From Gemmatimonas sp. (GTDB lineage: Bacteria > Gemmatimonadota > Gemmatimonadetes > Gemmatimonadales > Gemmatimonadaceae), in the NCBI GenBank assembly GCA_023910675.1, contig JAAVWC010000026.1, positions 1 to 53,930 of the forward strand: a stretch of DNA of 53,930 nt. The letters are read 5' to 3'. Of this stretch, positions 1 through 9,297 are shown piece after piece (the first letter of the stretch is position 1; each line of letters begins with the position of its first letter). The notes below the pieces were generated by a model. The model was not told the DNA's origin. It did no database searches and saw nothing but the letters and a program-made list of their open reading frames with translations. The position numbers and the translations under genes are program-made.

Positions 1-864
1 TGCAGCGGCATCCACTCCACCCAGCGCCGGCTTGCGACCCACCGACACGAGCACGTAGTCGCCCTCGATGCTCGACGCCGCGCCGTCCTTCTCCACGTGA
101 ATCGTGACGCCGTCGGCGCGCACGTCGGCGCCGGTCACCTTCGTGCCCGTGTGAATCTCGAGCCCCTGCTTGCGGAAGATGCGATCGGCTTCCTTCACGA
201 TGTCGTCATCGTTACCCGGAAGAATGGTGGGCGCATACTCCACCACCGTGACCTTGGCTCCGAGGCGGCGCCAGACGGAGCCCAGCTCGAGCCCAATTAC
301 ACCGCCGCCCACCACGATGAGATGCTTGGGCACCTCGGGGATCTGCAGCGCCCCTACGTTCGAGAGCACACGCTGCTCATCGAACGGCAGGAACGGCAGC
401 TGCACCGGCACGGAGCCCGTCGCGAGAATGACCGACGTCCCCTGCCACGCGGTCACGGCACCGTCGGCGCCCTGCACCTCGACGACGTTCCCCGCCCTGA
501 GCGTCCCCCACCCCTTGGCCCAGGTCACCTTGTTCTTCCGGAAGAGGAACTCGATGCCCTTGGTGTTCTGCGCGACGACATCCGTCTTGCGCGCCATCAT
601 GGCCGGCAGGTCGACGGAGGCCCCGTCCACCTTCACGCCATGTTCGGCGGCATGCAGGCGCAGCCACTCGTAGTGCTCGGAGCTTTGCAGCAGCGCCTTG
701 GAGGGAATGCAGCCCACGGTGACGCAGGTACCGCCAAGGGTCTTGTCCGCCTCGACGCAGACGACGGAGAGGCCCAGCTGGGCGGCGCGGATGGAGGCGA
801 CGTAGCCGCCGGGGCCACCGCCGAGGACCACCACGTCGGCGGTCTGGATATTGGGGGAGGTCAT
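1..864 (-). CDS. lpdA: Dihydrolipoyl dehydrogenase (E3), partial at left edge
   Basis: This FAD enzyme reoxidises the lipoyl arm of 2-oxoacid dehydrogenase complexes with NAD+. The first 288 codons are visible; about 180 residues of the usual 465-475 lie outside the window. Visible motifs are the FAD-binding GGGPGGY at residues 15-21, the redox-active pair C47 and C52 in GGTCVTVGC, and the NAD-binding GGGVIGLELGS near residues 186-196. The start is the ATG at 864, preceded on the minus strand by TAATTT and then 7 nt with no Shine-Dalgarno, so it may be leaderless. sucB lies upstream on the same strand, which fits joint use in the 2-oxoglutarate dehydrogenase complex. Family assignment is firm. 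Which complex it serves is inferred. Confidence 0.95.
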   Translation of the reverse strand, partial: MTSPNIQTADVVVLGGGPGGYVASIRAAQLGLSVVCVEADKTLGGTCVTVGCIPSKALLQSSEHYEWLRLHAAEHGVKVDGASVDLPAMMARKTDVVAQNTKGIEFLFRKNKVTWAKGWGTLRAGNVVEVQGADGAVTAWQGTSVILATGSVPVQLPFLPFDEQRVLSNVGALQIPEVPKHLIVVGGGVIGLELGSVWRRLGAKVTVVEYAPTILPGNDDDIVKEADRIFRKQGLEIHTGTKVTGADVRADGVTIHVEKDGAASSIEGDYVLVSVGRKPALGGVDAAA

Positions 865-871
865 GGGGCGC

Positions 872-877
872 AAATTA
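872..877 (-). promoter_or_regulatory. Candidate -10 box of a leaderless lpdA promoter
   Basis: On the minus strand TAATTT ends 7 nt before the lpdA ATG. The spacing would place transcription initiation at the A of the start codon. The same arrangement is seen before the MDR gene, ctaG and leuS. No clear -35 box was found. Inference from pattern only. Confidence 0.4.
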
Positions 878-976
878 ATGGGGGTGGCAGCGGTGTCGCA
901 CGTGCGGCGATCCGATAGTAACCACGAAAGGCAGAATTGGCGGAACGCGAGACGTTGAACCCATGACTCGTCACCC

Positions 977-1018
977 GAACCCAGAACTCGAAACCGATCA
1001 GATCCGGGTTCTGGGTTC
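977..1018. repeat. Hairpin in the sucB-lpdA gap (left copy)
   Basis: The arms GAACCCAGAAC (977-987) and GTTCTGGGTTC (1008-1018) are perfect complements around a 20-nt loop containing CCGATCAG. A related, longer palindrome lies at 1211-1292 in the opposite sense. The 865-1302 gap holds no gene I can support, only this pair of hairpins and the sequence between them. Confidence 0.6.
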
Positions 1019-1210
1019 AGCTTGCGGGTCGTGGGTTTTCGTTGTTACGTCGCGCTAAGGTTACCCGTCGTACACTTGACGGCACGAATCTCGCTGTTAC
1101 CAATCCTCTCGTTGGCTGCGGCCCCAACCTTCGCGTTGAAAACGTAAGTCAACGAAGCCCGACGTCCCGGCGGAAACGCTTAGGGGCGTCGTGGTGCGTT
1201 TGGGGGTACG

Positions 1211-1292
1211 GAAACCCAAAACGCAAAACCCGAACCCACCACCCGGAACTGATCGGTTCCGGGTCATGCGTTCGGGTTTCGCGTTTGGGGTC
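1211..1292. repeat. Long palindrome just downstream of sucB
   Basis: The inner stem is ACCCGGAAC/GGTTCCGGGT (1241-1264). It is extended by outer arms of the type ACCCAAAACGC..AACCCGAAC pairing with GTTCGGGTTTCGCGTTTGGGGT. It ends about 11 bp from the sucB stop, so it could act as a terminator or as an mRNA-processing hairpin between sucB and lpdA. It resembles the 977-1018 hairpin in inverse orientation, suggesting the two ends of one mobile or repeated unit. Confidence 0.55.
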
Positions 1293-1302
1293 AAACCCCC
1301 GC

Positions 1303-2529
1303 TCAGTACACCAGCATCGCGCCCGGGTCTTCCATGAGCTCCTTGAAGCGCACGAGGAAGAGCACGGCCTGCTGTCCGTCGATGATGCGGTGGTCGTAGC
1401 TGAGCGCCACGTACATCATGGGGCGCACCTCGACCTTGCCGTTGATCGCGACCGGACGATCCTGCGTCTTGTGCAGGCCGATGATCGCGACCTGCGGATA
1501 GTTGATGATCGGCGTGGAGATGAGCGAGCCGAAGACGCCGCCGTTCGTGATCGTGAACGTGCCGCCGGTGAGATCATCCATGGACAGCTTGCCGTCGCGC
1601 GCGCGCTTGGCCACCGCCCCGATGTCCTTGCCGATCTCCACGATGCTCTTGCGGTCGCAATCCTTCACGTTCGGCACCACGAGCCCGGCGTCGCTGGCCA
1701 CGGCGATGCCCATGTTCACGTAGTGCTTGTAGATGATCGTGTCGCCGTCGATCTGCGAGTTGACCACCGGGTAGGCCTTGAGCGCGAGCGCCGCGGCCTT
1801 CGCGAAGAAGGGCATGAACGACAGCTTGACGCCCTGTTCCTTTTCGACGCGCTCCTTGAGGCGCTCACGGAGGGCCGTGATCGCCGTCATGTCGACTTCG
1901 TTGAACGTCGTGAGGTGCGCGGTGGCGTGCTGCGACTGCAGCAGGTTCTCCGCGATGCGCTTGCGACGCGTCGTCATCTTCTCGCGCGTTTCGCGCTGAC
2001 CGCTGGCCGCCGGGGCAGGCGCGGCCGCCGCCGGAGCGGCGGGAGCCGGAGCGGCGGGAGCCGGAGCGGCGGGAGCCTTGGCGGGCGCCGCCGCGGCGCC
2101 CATGACATCGGCCTTGCTCACCACACCGCCGCGTCCCGTTCCGGCGATGTCGGCCGGGTTGATCCCGGTTTCCGTGGCCAGTCGCGCGGCAGCCGGGGAC
2201 ACCTTGGCGTCGGCCGTCGCGGCCGGAGCCGCGGCAACCGGTGCGGCAGCAGCAGGAGCCGCTGCGGCTGGTACACTCGCTGTCGCCCCCGCGGCACCTG
2301 CCGCCAGCTCGCCCAGCACATCGCCCACCGCCACAACATCGCCTTCGCCCTTGGCGCGCGACGTCAGCACACCGGCCTCGAGCGCGGGGACTTCGACCGT
2401 GATCTTGTCCGTCTCGAGCTCGACGAGCCCGTCGCCAACGGCCACGGCATCGCCTTCGTTCTTGAGCCAGCGCGAAACGGTCGCCTCGACGATCGATTCG
2501 CCGAGCGGGGGAACTTTGATGGACGACAT
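1303..2529 (-). CDS. sucB: Dihydrolipoyl succinyltransferase, E2 of 2-oxoglutarate dehydrogenase
   Basis: This is the E2 core of the 2-oxoglutarate dehydrogenase complex, passing the succinyl group from lipoamide to CoA. The 408 residues are ordered as follows: a lipoyl domain (1-78) with lipoylated K42 in ETDKI; an Ala/Pro linker; an E3/E1-binding domain (about 110-145, [13 protein letters not shown]); a second Ala/Pro linker; and a catalytic domain (182-408) with H380 and D384 in DHRIIDG. The length is normal for SucB and there is one lipoyl domain. The ATG at 2529 has no obvious Shine-Dalgarno. A TATATT box lies about 40 nt upstream on the minus strand. The E1 gene is not in the window. 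The pairing with lpdA downstream supports the assignment. OdhB-type 2-oxoglutarate specificity over branched-chain E2 is inferred from the N-terminal VPPLGESI and overall similarity. Confidence 0.93.
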   Translation of the reverse strand: MSSIKVPPLGESIVEATVSRWLKNEGDAVAVGDGLVELETDKITVEVPALEAGVLTSRAKGEGDVVAVGDVLGELAAGAAGATASVPAAAAPAAAAPVAAAPAATADAKVSPAAARLATETGINPADIAGTGRGGVVSKADVMGAAAAPAKAPAAPAPAAPAPAAPAAAAPAPAASGQRETREKMTTRRKRIAENLLQSQHATAHLTTFNEVDMTAITALRERLKERVEKEQGVKLSFMPFFAKAAALALKAYPVVNSQIDGDTIIYKHYVNMGIAVASDAGLVVPNVKDCDRKSIVEIGKDIGAVAKRARDGKLSMDDLTGGTFTITNGGVFGSLISTPIINYPQVAIIGLHKTQDRPVAINGKVEVRPMMYVALSYDHRIIDGQQAVLFLVRFKELMEDPGAMLVY

Positions 2530-2612
2530 GGAGCGGAGCCGTGAGGTGGATCGGTGAAGAGGGAGCGAATGGGGAATATAGACGACGGTACGGGGAGAAT
2601 GGACGGCAGGGT

Positions 2613-2618
2613 TAGATT
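2613..2618 (+). promoter_or_regulatory. Candidate -10 box, leaderless MDR gene
   Basis: TAGATT is followed by 6 nt and then the ATG at 2625, with no Shine-Dalgarno between. The spacing implies initiation at the start codon. The box and spacing are identical to those before ctaG. Confidence 0.45.
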
Positions 2619-2624
2619 CGCCCC

Positions 2625-3695
2625 ATGAGCCTCTTTCACACCATGCGGGCGCTCACCTTCACCGCGCATGGCGGCCCCGAGCAGCTGGTCGTACGCGATG
2701 ACGTGCCCAAGCCCTCGGTGCACGCCACCGACGGCGTCCGCGTTCGCATCCACGCCGCCGCCCTCAACCGCCTCGATCTGTGGGTGCTGCAGGGCATTCC
2801 TGGCTCCAAGGTCAAGCCCGGCTGGGCCCTCGGCTCCGACGGCGCCGGCATCGTGGAATCGGTCGGGTCCGCCGTGACCTCCGTGAAGGTCGGCGACCGC
2901 GTCATCATCAACCCGGGCGTGGTCGACCGGCAGTGCCGGTGCGAATACTGCCGCGACGGCGACCAGCCGCTCTGCCTCACCTACGGCGTGCTGGGGGAGC
3001 ACTTCCCGGGCACGATCGCCGACTACGTGGTCGTGCCCGAAGCCAATGTGCGGACCATCCCCGACTGGCTCCCGTGGGACGTCGCTGCGGCGTTCCCGCT
3101 GGCCACGCTGACGGCCTGGCGCATGATCGTCACCCGCGCCCGGGTACGGGCTGGCGAGAACGTGCTCATCTGGGGGATCGGCGGCGGCGTCGCGCTCGCG
3201 GCGCTCCAGATCTGCAAGCATATCGGCGCGACCGCGTGGGTCACCTCGGGGAGCCCGGACAAGCTCGAAAAGGCGATGCTGCTGGGCGCTGACCATCGCC
3301 TCGACCACCGTGAACCGGCGCTCGGCAAAGCCATTCGCGCGTTGACCAACAAGCGCGGCGTGGATGTCGTCATCGACAGCGTGGGCGAAGCCACCTGGCC
3401 GCAGTCGCTCATTGCCCTCGGCCGGCGCGGGCGGCTCGTGACCTGCGGCGGCACCAGTGGCCCCATCGTGCAGGTGGACGTGCGCCGCATGTTCTGGAAC
3501 CAGTGGACGCTCATGGGCTCCACCATGGGCAACGACGCCGAGTTCGACGCGATGACGGAGTTCTTTCGCCACGGATCGCTGCAGCCCCCGGTCGATTCCG
3601 TCTGGTCGTTGGAGCAGGCGCCGCAGGCGTACGCCCGTCTCGCGTCGGGGGAGCAGTTCGGCAAGGTGGTCGTGCAGCTGGTGCCGGAAGCGTAG
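2625..3695 (+). CDS. Zinc-binding MDR-family dehydrogenase (quinone reductase-like)
   Basis: This is a medium-chain dehydrogenase/reductase of 356 residues that would reduce or oxidise a small carbonyl or alcohol substrate with NAD(P)H. The N-terminal GroES-like domain carries a structural-zinc lobe with C104, C106, C109 and C117. The first gap is one residue instead of the usual two, so one ligand is shifted. The catalytic-zinc cysteine is replaced by the sequence ALNRLDLW, as in quinone-oxidoreductase-like members. The Rossmann fold carries a Gly-rich turn, [10 protein letters not shown], near residues 181-190. Two starts are possible, ATG 2625 or ATG 2643; the upstream one fits the TAGATT box. 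The substrate cannot be told. The next gene begins 5 bp after the stop. Confidence 0.88.
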   Translation: MSLFHTMRALTFTAHGGPEQLVVRDDVPKPSVHATDGVRVRIHAAALNRLDLWVLQGIPGSKVKPGWALGSDGAGIVESVGSAVTSVKVGDRVIINPGVVDRQCRCEYCRDGDQPLCLTYGVLGEHFPGTIADYVVVPEANVRTIPDWLPWDVAAAFPLATLTAWRMIVTRARVRAGENVLIWGIGGGVALAALQICKHIGATAWVTSGSPDKLEKAMLLGADHRLDHREPALGKAIRALTNKRGVDVVIDSVGEATWPQSLIALGRRGRLVTCGGTSGPIVQVDVRRMFWNQWTLMGSTMGNDAEFDAMTEFFRHGSLQPPVDSVWSLEQAPQAYARLASGEQFGKVVVQLVPEA

Positions 3696-3699
3696 CCCC

Positions 3700-3966
3700 G
3701 TGAGCGACGACGCCGCAGAGGCCACACCCCCCGAGAAACTTGCAGGGGCGTCGGCCCGTTTTACGGCTGACGAGGAGAAGGCGATGCGCGCCGTCGTGCA
3801 GGGGGGCGGTGTCCCCGACTGTCCGCGCTGCCAGGTGCGGATGACGCACCGGCCCATTGGCGGTGGCTCCTTCGGGCTGGGCTACCACCGGCAGCGCGAG
3901 TGGTTGCTCTGTCCCTCCTGTCGGCGCAGTGCGATCTTCGACGTGCGGCGCGGAACGCGTCTTTAG
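3700..3966 (+). CDS. Small zinc-ribbon-like protein
   Basis: This 88-residue protein has a GTG start 5 bp after the dehydrogenase stop, so the two are probably co-transcribed. The C-terminal half has two CxxC knuckles, CPRC and CPSC, about 35 residues apart, with histidine-containing sequence between them. This suggests a single zinc ribbon. The N-terminal 30 residues are Ala/Glu-rich and probably flexible. I recognise no named family. A role in nucleic-acid or protein binding is only a guess. Confidence 0.65.
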   Translation: MSDDAAEATPPEKLAGASARFTADEEKAMRAVVQGGGVPDCPRCQVRMTHRPIGGGSFGLGYHRQREWLLCPSCRRSAIFDVRRGTRL

Positions 3967-4107
3967 CTTTGTCCTCTGGTCCGCCGTGTTAGGATTCCCG
4001 AGGCCTTTTCCCTCAGTCTCTTTGTGTTTCAGCACACTTCGCAGTCATTTCCCGACTCGTTGCTCCTCGCGACGACGGCCACGCAGGAAACCGGCGCAAC
4101 GCCAACC

Positions 4108-4899
4108 ATGACGAGCACCTTCTCCGAGCGCCTCGAGCAGAGCTTCACGCTGCTCGGGGAATTCGTGCCCGCGCTCTTTGGCGCGCTCGTCATTCTCTTC
4201 GCCGGCTATCTCGTGGCGAAGGTGGTGGAGAAGGGCACCGCGCGATTGCTGCGCCGGCTGCATTTCAACAAGCTCCTCGAGCGTGGCGGCGTGCTGCAGG
4301 CCGTCGAGCGCTCGGGCTCGCATCTCAATCCGGCCAAAGTCATCGCCAACCTGCTCTTCTGGGTGGTGATGTTCGCTGTGCTGCTCATTGCGGCCAGTGC
4401 CATCGGACTCGATTCGCTCGCGAATGTGTTCACCGAGCTCATGAGCTACATCCCGAGCGTGATCGCGGCGATCGTGATCATCATCCTCGGCATCGTGCTG
4501 GGCGGCTTCGTCGGTGGCCTCATCATGGCGTCGGCGGGCGGACTGCATGGCGGTCCGTGGCTCGCGCGTATTGGTCGCGGCGGTGTCATCGTGCTCGCGG
4601 TGTTCATGGCGCTGCAGGAGCTCGGGATTGCCACGGATATCGTGACGACCGCGTTCGCCATTCTGTTCGGTGCCGTGGCGCTCGCGCTGTCGCTGTCGTT
4701 CGGGTTGGGGAACCGCGACCTCGCGGGGCAGGTGACGCGCGAGTGGTACGAGCGCTACCAGGCCGAGCGTCGCGCCATCGACGCTGAAGCGGCGGCGGAA
4801 GAGGCAGAGGAGCTGGCGGAAGAGACGTCGGAAGATGCGGCCGATGATGCCGCCGAGGCGGCGCGGGCGGCGGCAACGCAAAAGGCAGCTACAACGTGA
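4108..4899 (+). CDS. MscS-like / conserved TM-helix membrane protein
   Basis: This predicted inner-membrane protein has 263 residues from the ATG at 4108; an in-frame GTG at 4024 would add 28 unlikely residues. There are four or five hydrophobic segments: PALFGALVILFAGYLVAK; VIANLLFWVVMFAVLLIAAS; IPSVIAAIVIIILGIVLGG; the segment around VIVLAVFMALQELG; and the one around AILFGAVALALSLSFGLG. The last of these and the following GLGNRD resemble the pore-lining helix region of small mechanosensitive channels. It lacks the large cytoplasmic beta domain of MscS. Instead it ends in an acidic Glu/Ala-rich tail of about 50 residues, probably helical. Its stop overlaps the start of the next gene (GTGATG), so translation is probably coupled. 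A channel function is inferred. Confidence 0.75.
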   Translation: MTSTFSERLEQSFTLLGEFVPALFGALVILFAGYLVAKVVEKGTARLLRRLHFNKLLERGGVLQAVERSGSHLNPAKVIANLLFWVVMFAVLLIAASAIGLDSLANVFTELMSYIPSVIAAIVIIILGIVLGGFVGGLIMASAGGLHGGPWLARIGRGGVIVLAVFMALQELGIATDIVTTAFAILFGAVALALSLSFGLGNRDLAGQVTREWYERYQAERRAIDAEAAAEEAEELAEETSEDAADDAAEAARAAATQKAATT

Positions 4900-5867
4900 T
4901 GGTGGGTTCGCTCGTGACGACGAAGGCGTGGAGTTCGGTGGCGGTAGCGGGTGTGTGTGCGATGACGACCCTGTTCGGGGCCTCTGTGCTGACGGCACAG
5001 GCATCGGCCAAGCAGGTGCCGCCGGCACGGGCCGCCGCTGGGGGGGCCGCCGCTGGGGGGGGCGCCGCTGGGGGGGGCGCCGCAAAGAGTGCGGCTTCGG
5101 CTCCGGTCGACAGCGCAGCTCTTGTCGCACGGTTGCTCGCGATTGACGAACGCACGGCGCTCAGCCGACTCACGGCGCTGCGGTCGCGCTATCTGCGCAA
5201 AGCCGACTGGGCCGAGCTGGGGGATCGCTGCACCCCTGGCGCGTTGCGCGTCTTCCCCACGGACACCACGCCCGCGGCGCGCGATTCGGTGCAGGCGATT
5301 GCCGAAGCGATGGAGGAGATCGTGGTTGGGCGCGGCGCCGGCAGTCCGCGTCCCGCCGCCGATGCCCGCGCCTTGTTACGCGTGGTGGTCGGGTGGGAAG
5401 CCGGGATCGACCGTCCCAACTGGGACATGGCGGGCACCGCCAAGCCGCGGCAGGCCATCGCCACGGGGCTCACGGGTGAAGTCCCCGACCCCGCCGGCCC
5501 CGGCTGTCTGCCCTCGCCGACGGCGACGGATACGGTGACGTTCGTGATTCCGGGCTTTGCCGACATGGAATTCCCCCGTGCCCCACGCCCCCGTGTAAAG
5601 GCCTATTTCGGCCCCGAGGGGCAGCTGCATGCCCGCGATGAGTTCTTCGTCGACGTGGGGAGCAAGGACCCGAAGGCGGAACTCCGCTACATCCTCGTGG
5701 CCCCCATGGTGATCTGGAACGGCTATGCCATGGTCGGCGTCCGCCGCCCGCAGGAGTTGGGCGGGGTGCAGGTGGACGGCTCGAACCGCGGCGGCGCCGC
5801 GTACCTGTTCCGGCAGGTCGGCAAGGAGTGGCGGCTGCTTTCGGTGGTGCGGAGCTGGGGCGGCTGA
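4896..5867 (+). CDS. Secreted protein of unknown function
   Basis: The protein has 323 residues from GTG 4896, or 322 from the ATG at 4899; both overlap the upstream stop. An N-terminal signal peptide ends near AQASA (about residue 38). It is followed by an Ala/Gly stretch encoded by near-perfect direct repeats of GGGGGG(C)GCCGCTG at 5038-5085. This is a simple-sequence site likely to vary in length. The mature part has no catalytic motif that I recognise. The C-terminal half is beta-rich in appearance. Its only context is the upstream membrane protein. The stop codon lies at the very edge of the 5867-6598 repeat element. Confidence 0.7.
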   Translation: MMVGSLVTTKAWSSVAVAGVCAMTTLFGASVLTAQASAKQVPPARAAAGGAAAGGGAAGGGAAKSAASAPVDSAALVARLLAIDERTALSRLTALRSRYLRKADWAELGDRCTPGALRVFPTDTTPAARDSVQAIAEAMEEIVVGRGAGSPRPAADARALLRVVVGWEAGIDRPNWDMAGTAKPRQAIATGLTGEVPDPAGPGCLPSPTATDTVTFVIPGFADMEFPRAPRPRVKAYFGPEGQLHARDEFFVDVGSKDPKAELRYILVAPMVIWNGYAMVGVRRPQELGGVQVDGSNRGGAAYLFRQVGKEWRLLSVVRSWGG

Positions 5868-6598
5868 ACTGCGGTTTGGGTTTACTACGGTAGGGGAACT
5901 ACGGGAGGGGAACTACGGGAGGGGACAAACGGGAGGGGACAAACGGGAGGGCGACCACGACCCCGCGACGGCGACCCCGCGACCACGATCCCGCGACCAC
6001 GGCACCCCCGCGACCACGGACCCCCGCGATGGCGACCCCGCGACCACGACCCGCGACGGCGACCCCGCGACCACGACCCCGCGACGGCGACCCAGCGACC
6101 ACGACCCCGCGACCACGACCCCGCGACCACGACCCCGCGACGGCGACCCCGCGACCACGACCCCGCGACCACGACCCCGCGACGGCGACCCCCGCGACGG
6201 CGACCCCGCGACGGCGACCACGCGACCACGACCCCGCGACGGCGACCCCGCGACCACGACCCCGCGATGGCGACCCCGCGACGGCGACCATGCCCCGACC
6301 CCGCGACCACGAACTGCGGTCGGGGTGCACTACGGTAGGGGAACTACGGAGGGGAACGACGGGAGGGGACAAACGGGAGGGCGACCACGACCCCGCGACC
6401 ACGACCCCGCGACCACGACCCCGCGACCACGACCCCGCGACGGCGGACCATGACCACGACAGGGCGACTACGCGACGACACCGACGGATGGTCGGGGTCG
6501 GGGTCTCTGTCACGGGGTCGTGGTTGCCCTCCCGTCGTTCCCCTCCCGTTTGTCCCCTCGCGTCGTTCCCCTACCGTAGTGCACCCAAACCGCAGTTC
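5867..6598. repeat. 732-bp non-coding element with terminal inverted repeats and 14-bp tandem repeats
   Basis: The left end (5867-5951) begins AACTGCGGTTTGGGT and continues with a TACTACGGTAGGGG motif. The right end (6526-6598) is its inverted complement and closes with AAACCGCAGTT. A third copy in direct orientation with the left end starts at 6312. Between them are tandem units built from CCCGCGACCACGA and CCCGCGACGGCGA (about 5953-6311 and 6384-6450). No start/stop pattern or protein family supports coding, and frames on both strands stay open only because the repeats lack stops. It fills the gap between the secreted protein and the gyrA promoter. Confidence 0.85.
5893..5951 (+). other. 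Potential G-quadruplex run
   Basis: Eight runs of three or four G are separated by 1-7 nt (GGGG AACTAC GGG A GGGG pattern repeated) within about 60 bases of the left terminal repeat. The mirrored C-runs lie at 6526-6583. The run count and spacing meet the usual pattern for intramolecular quadruplex formation. A biological role is not shown. Confidence 0.5.
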
Positions 6599-6647
6599 CT
6601 AAAGGATTTACGCGTCTTCTCCCCTGTGTTTGAAGGCAAGTTTCGGG

Positions 6648-6653
6648 TAGATT
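6648..6653 (+). promoter_or_regulatory. Candidate -10 box of the gyrA promoter
   Basis: TAGATT is followed by TCGCAGG and then an in-frame TTG at 6661. This predicts initiation near 6660, giving either a 40-nt leader to the ATG at 6700 or a leaderless TTG start. It lies 50 bp beyond the repeat element. Confidence 0.4.
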
Positions 6654-6699
6654 TCGCAGGTTGCAGGCTGACCTGTCCGACCCCATTTCCCGCCGTCTC

Positions 6700-9261
6700 A
6701 TGACCGCTCCAAACGCCCGCGAACGCATCCTGCCGCGCCTCATCGATGAGGAGATCAAGGAGTCGTTCATCAACTACTCCATGAGCGTCATCGTCTCGCG
6801 CGCGCTGCCCGACGTGCGTGACGGGCTCAAGCCCGTGCATCGCCGCGTGCTGTATGCGATGAACGAGCTCGGATTGTTGCCGGGACGGCCGTTCAAGAAG
6901 TCGGCGACGGTCGTCGGCGATGTACTTGGCAAGTATCACCCGCACGGCGACAGCAGCGTCTACGATGCGCTCGTGCGTATGGTGCAGACGTTCTCGCTGC
7001 GTTATCCGCTCGTGGACGGGCAGGGCAACTTCGGCTCGATGGACGGCGATAGCGCGGCGGCGTATCGCTACACCGAAGCGCGCCTCACGCGCATGTCGGT
7101 CGAAATGCTCACTGACATCGACAAGAACACGGTCGATTTCGCGCCCAATTTCGATGACCGGCTCGAAGAGCCGCGCGTGTTGCCGTCGGGCTTTCCCAAC
7201 CTGCTGGTCAACGGCTCGTCGGGTATTGCCGTCGGAATGGCGACGAACATTCCGCCGCACAATCTCAAGGAAGTCATCGAGGCGGTCGTCACCATCATCG
7301 ATCATCCCGAGATCGAGCCGCAGGCACTGCGTCGGATCATCAAGGGGCCCGACTTCCCCACCGGTGGTTACATCTACGGCCGCGCCGGCATTGCCGACTA
7401 TCAGGACACGGGGCGCGGCCGCATCATCATGCGGGCGCGCGCCGTCATCGAAGAGAAGGAGTCGAGCGGCAAGTCGCAGATCGTCGTGACCGAGCTGCCG
7501 TATCAGGTGAACAAGGCCAAGCTCGTCGCCGATATCGCCGAACTGGTGCGCGAGCAGAAGCTCACCGGTATCAGTGCGCTGCGCGACGAATCCGACCGCG
7601 ACGGCATGCGCGTGGTCATCGAGCTCAAGCGCGATGCCATTCCGCGCGTGGTGCTCAACCAGCTGTACAAGCACACCGCCATGCAGAGCACCTTCGGGGT
7701 GATCATGCTGGCGCTCGTCCCCGATGTGAATACCCGCCAGCTCGTGCCCAAGGTGCTCACGCTCAAGCAGTGCCTCGAGCACTACGTGACGCACCGGCAC
7801 GAGGTCATCGTGCGCCGCACGCAGTTCGATCTCGACAAGGCGCTCGAGCGTGAGCATATCCTCGAAGGGCTCAAGATCGCCGTCGACAACATCGACGAGG
7901 TCATCCGGCTCATTCGGGCCGCCCCCGATACGCCGACGGCGAGCGGGCAGCTGCAGACGACGTTCGGGCTGTCGGAGCGTCAGGCCGAGGCCATTCTCAA
8001 TATGCGCCTGGCCAAGCTCACCGGACTCGAGCGCGACAAGCTCGAAGAAGAACTGGCCGAAGTGCGCGCGTTCATCACCGAAATGCGCAGCATTCTCGAG
8101 TCCAAAGAGCGCCGCATGGACATCCTCAAGGGCGAACTGCTCAAGCTGGCGGAAACGTACGGCGATGAGCGTCGCTCGGAGATCGTCAGCGACGAAGGGG
8201 AATTCTCCATCGAAGATCTGATCGCCGAAGAAGAGATGGTCGTCACCATCACCCACGGCGGCTACATCAAGCGCACCCCGCTGTCGCTCTACAACCGCCA
8301 GGGGCGTGGCGGTCGCGGCAAGGCCAGCGCCGATCTCAAGGAAAACGACTTCATCGAGCGCTTCTACGTGGCGAGTACGCACACGTACATGCTCATCTTC
8401 ACCGACGACGGTCGCTGCTTCTGGCTCAAGGTGCACGAGCTGCCGCAGGCCGGCCGCAACACGCGCGGCAAGCCCATCGTCAATCTCATCAACGTCACCC
8501 CCGACACGCGCATTCAGGCGATCGTGGTGACGAAGGAATTCTCCGACACCGAATTTCTCCTCTTCGGCACCAAGAACGGCACCGTCAAGAAGACCGCGCT
8601 GTCGCAGTACTCCAATCCGCGCGCCAACGGCATCAAGGCGATCAAGATCGAGGAAGGGGACGAGCTCATCGATGTGGCCGTGACGAGCGGCAGCAACGAT
8701 GTCGTGCTCGCCACGCGCGACGGCCTGTCGCTGCGCTTCCACGAAAGCGACGTGCGCGAAATGGGACGCGACACCACCGGCGTGAAGGGTATCGAGCTCA
8801 AGCTCAACGACGCGGTGGTCGGCATGGTCGTCATCAAGCGCGAAGCCACGCTGCTCGTGGTCACCGCGCGCGGGATGGGCAAGTGCAGCGAAGTCAGCGA
8901 ATACCGCGTGCAGAAGCGCGGCGGCAAGGGGATCAAGACGCTCGACCTCACCCAGAAGACGGGCCATGTGGTCGCGCTCATGGAAGTCGTCCCCGAAGAT
9001 GAACTCATGCTCATGACCAAGGCCGGTATCGCCATCCGGTCGAAGGTGAGCGAAATCCGTGTCACGGGACGCATCGCGCAAGGCGTCAAACTGGTCGCGC
9101 TCGACGATCAGGACGTGGTGTCGGCGGTGGCACGTGTCATCCCCGAGGACACGGGCGAAGAAGGCGCTGAAGGCGCCGTCGATGGGGCCGAGGGTGGCGA
9201 CGTCGCCGGTGAGGGCGCCATCACGAATGCCGATGATCTGTTCGGCGGTGACGGCGAGTAA
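6700..9261 (+). CDS. gyrA: DNA gyrase subunit A
   Basis: This is the breakage-reunion subunit of gyrase (853 residues from ATG 6700; normal length). The N-terminal winged-helix/tower domain carries the catalytic tyrosine Y124 in RYTE. The quinolone-resistance region reads [10 protein letters not shown], with S85 and D89 equivalent to E. coli S83 and D87, that is, the sensitive form. The C-terminal beta-pinwheel has the GyrA box as QGRGGRG, a one-residue departure (Gly for Arg/Lys) from the canonical form. Another QKRGGKG occurs in a later blade. The protein ends in an acidic Gly/Glu/Asp tail of about 35 residues, of a kind reported to modulate supercoiling in some GyrA. An in-frame TTG at 6661 would add 13 residues. 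gyrB is not adjacent. Confidence 0.97.
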   Translation: MTAPNARERILPRLIDEEIKESFINYSMSVIVSRALPDVRDGLKPVHRRVLYAMNELGLLPGRPFKKSATVVGDVLGKYHPHGDSSVYDALVRMVQTFSLRYPLVDGQGNFGSMDGDSAAAYRYTEARLTRMSVEMLTDIDKNTVDFAPNFDDRLEEPRVLPSGFPNLLVNGSSGIAVGMATNIPPHNLKEVIEAVVTIIDHPEIEPQALRRIIKGPDFPTGGYIYGRAGIADYQDTGRGRIIMRARAVIEEKESSGKSQIVVTELPYQVNKAKLVADIAELVREQKLTGISALRDESDRDGMRVVIELKRDAIPRVVLNQLYKHTAMQSTFGVIMLALVPDVNTRQLVPKVLTLKQCLEHYVTHRHEVIVRRTQFDLDKALEREHILEGLKIAVDNIDEVIRLIRAAPDTPTASGQLQTTFGLSERQAEAILNMRLAKLTGLERDKLEEELAEVRAFITEMRSILESKERRMDILKGELLKLAETYGDERRSEIVSDEGEFSIEDLIAEEEMVVTITHGGYIKRTPLSLYNRQGRGGRGKASADLKENDFIERFYVASTHTYMLIFTDDGRCFWLKVHELPQAGRNTRGKPIVNLINVTPDTRIQAIVVTKEFSDTEFLLFGTKNGTVKKTALSQYSNPRANGIKAIKIEEGDELIDVAVTSGSNDVVLATRDGLSLRFHESDVREMGRDTTGVKGIELKLNDAVVGMVVIKREATLLVVTARGMGKCSEVSEYRVQKRGGKGIKTLDLTQKTGHVVALMEVVPEDELMLMTKAGIAIRSKVSEIRVTGRIAQGVKLVALDDQDVVSAVARVIPEDTGEEGAEGAVDGAEGGDVAGEGAITNADDLFGGDGE

Positions 9262-9297
9262 GCGCAATCGTCGTTGGTGGTCGGAGTCTGCGCTGCG

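Noticed and set aside
5885..6513. Open frames on both strands within the TIR element, with RPRPRD-like peptides
   Set aside because: Produced by stop-free 14-bp repeats; all frames on both strands look alike and none has a ribosome site.
6940..6970. Quinolone-resistance substitutions in GyrA
   Set aside because: The residues equivalent to E. coli S83 and D87 are Ser and Asp, the sensitive form.
6571..9267. 898-codon minus-strand frame opposite gyrA
   Set aside because: It is the antisense shadow of gyrA caused by high GC at third positions; the plus strand carries an unmistakable GyrA.
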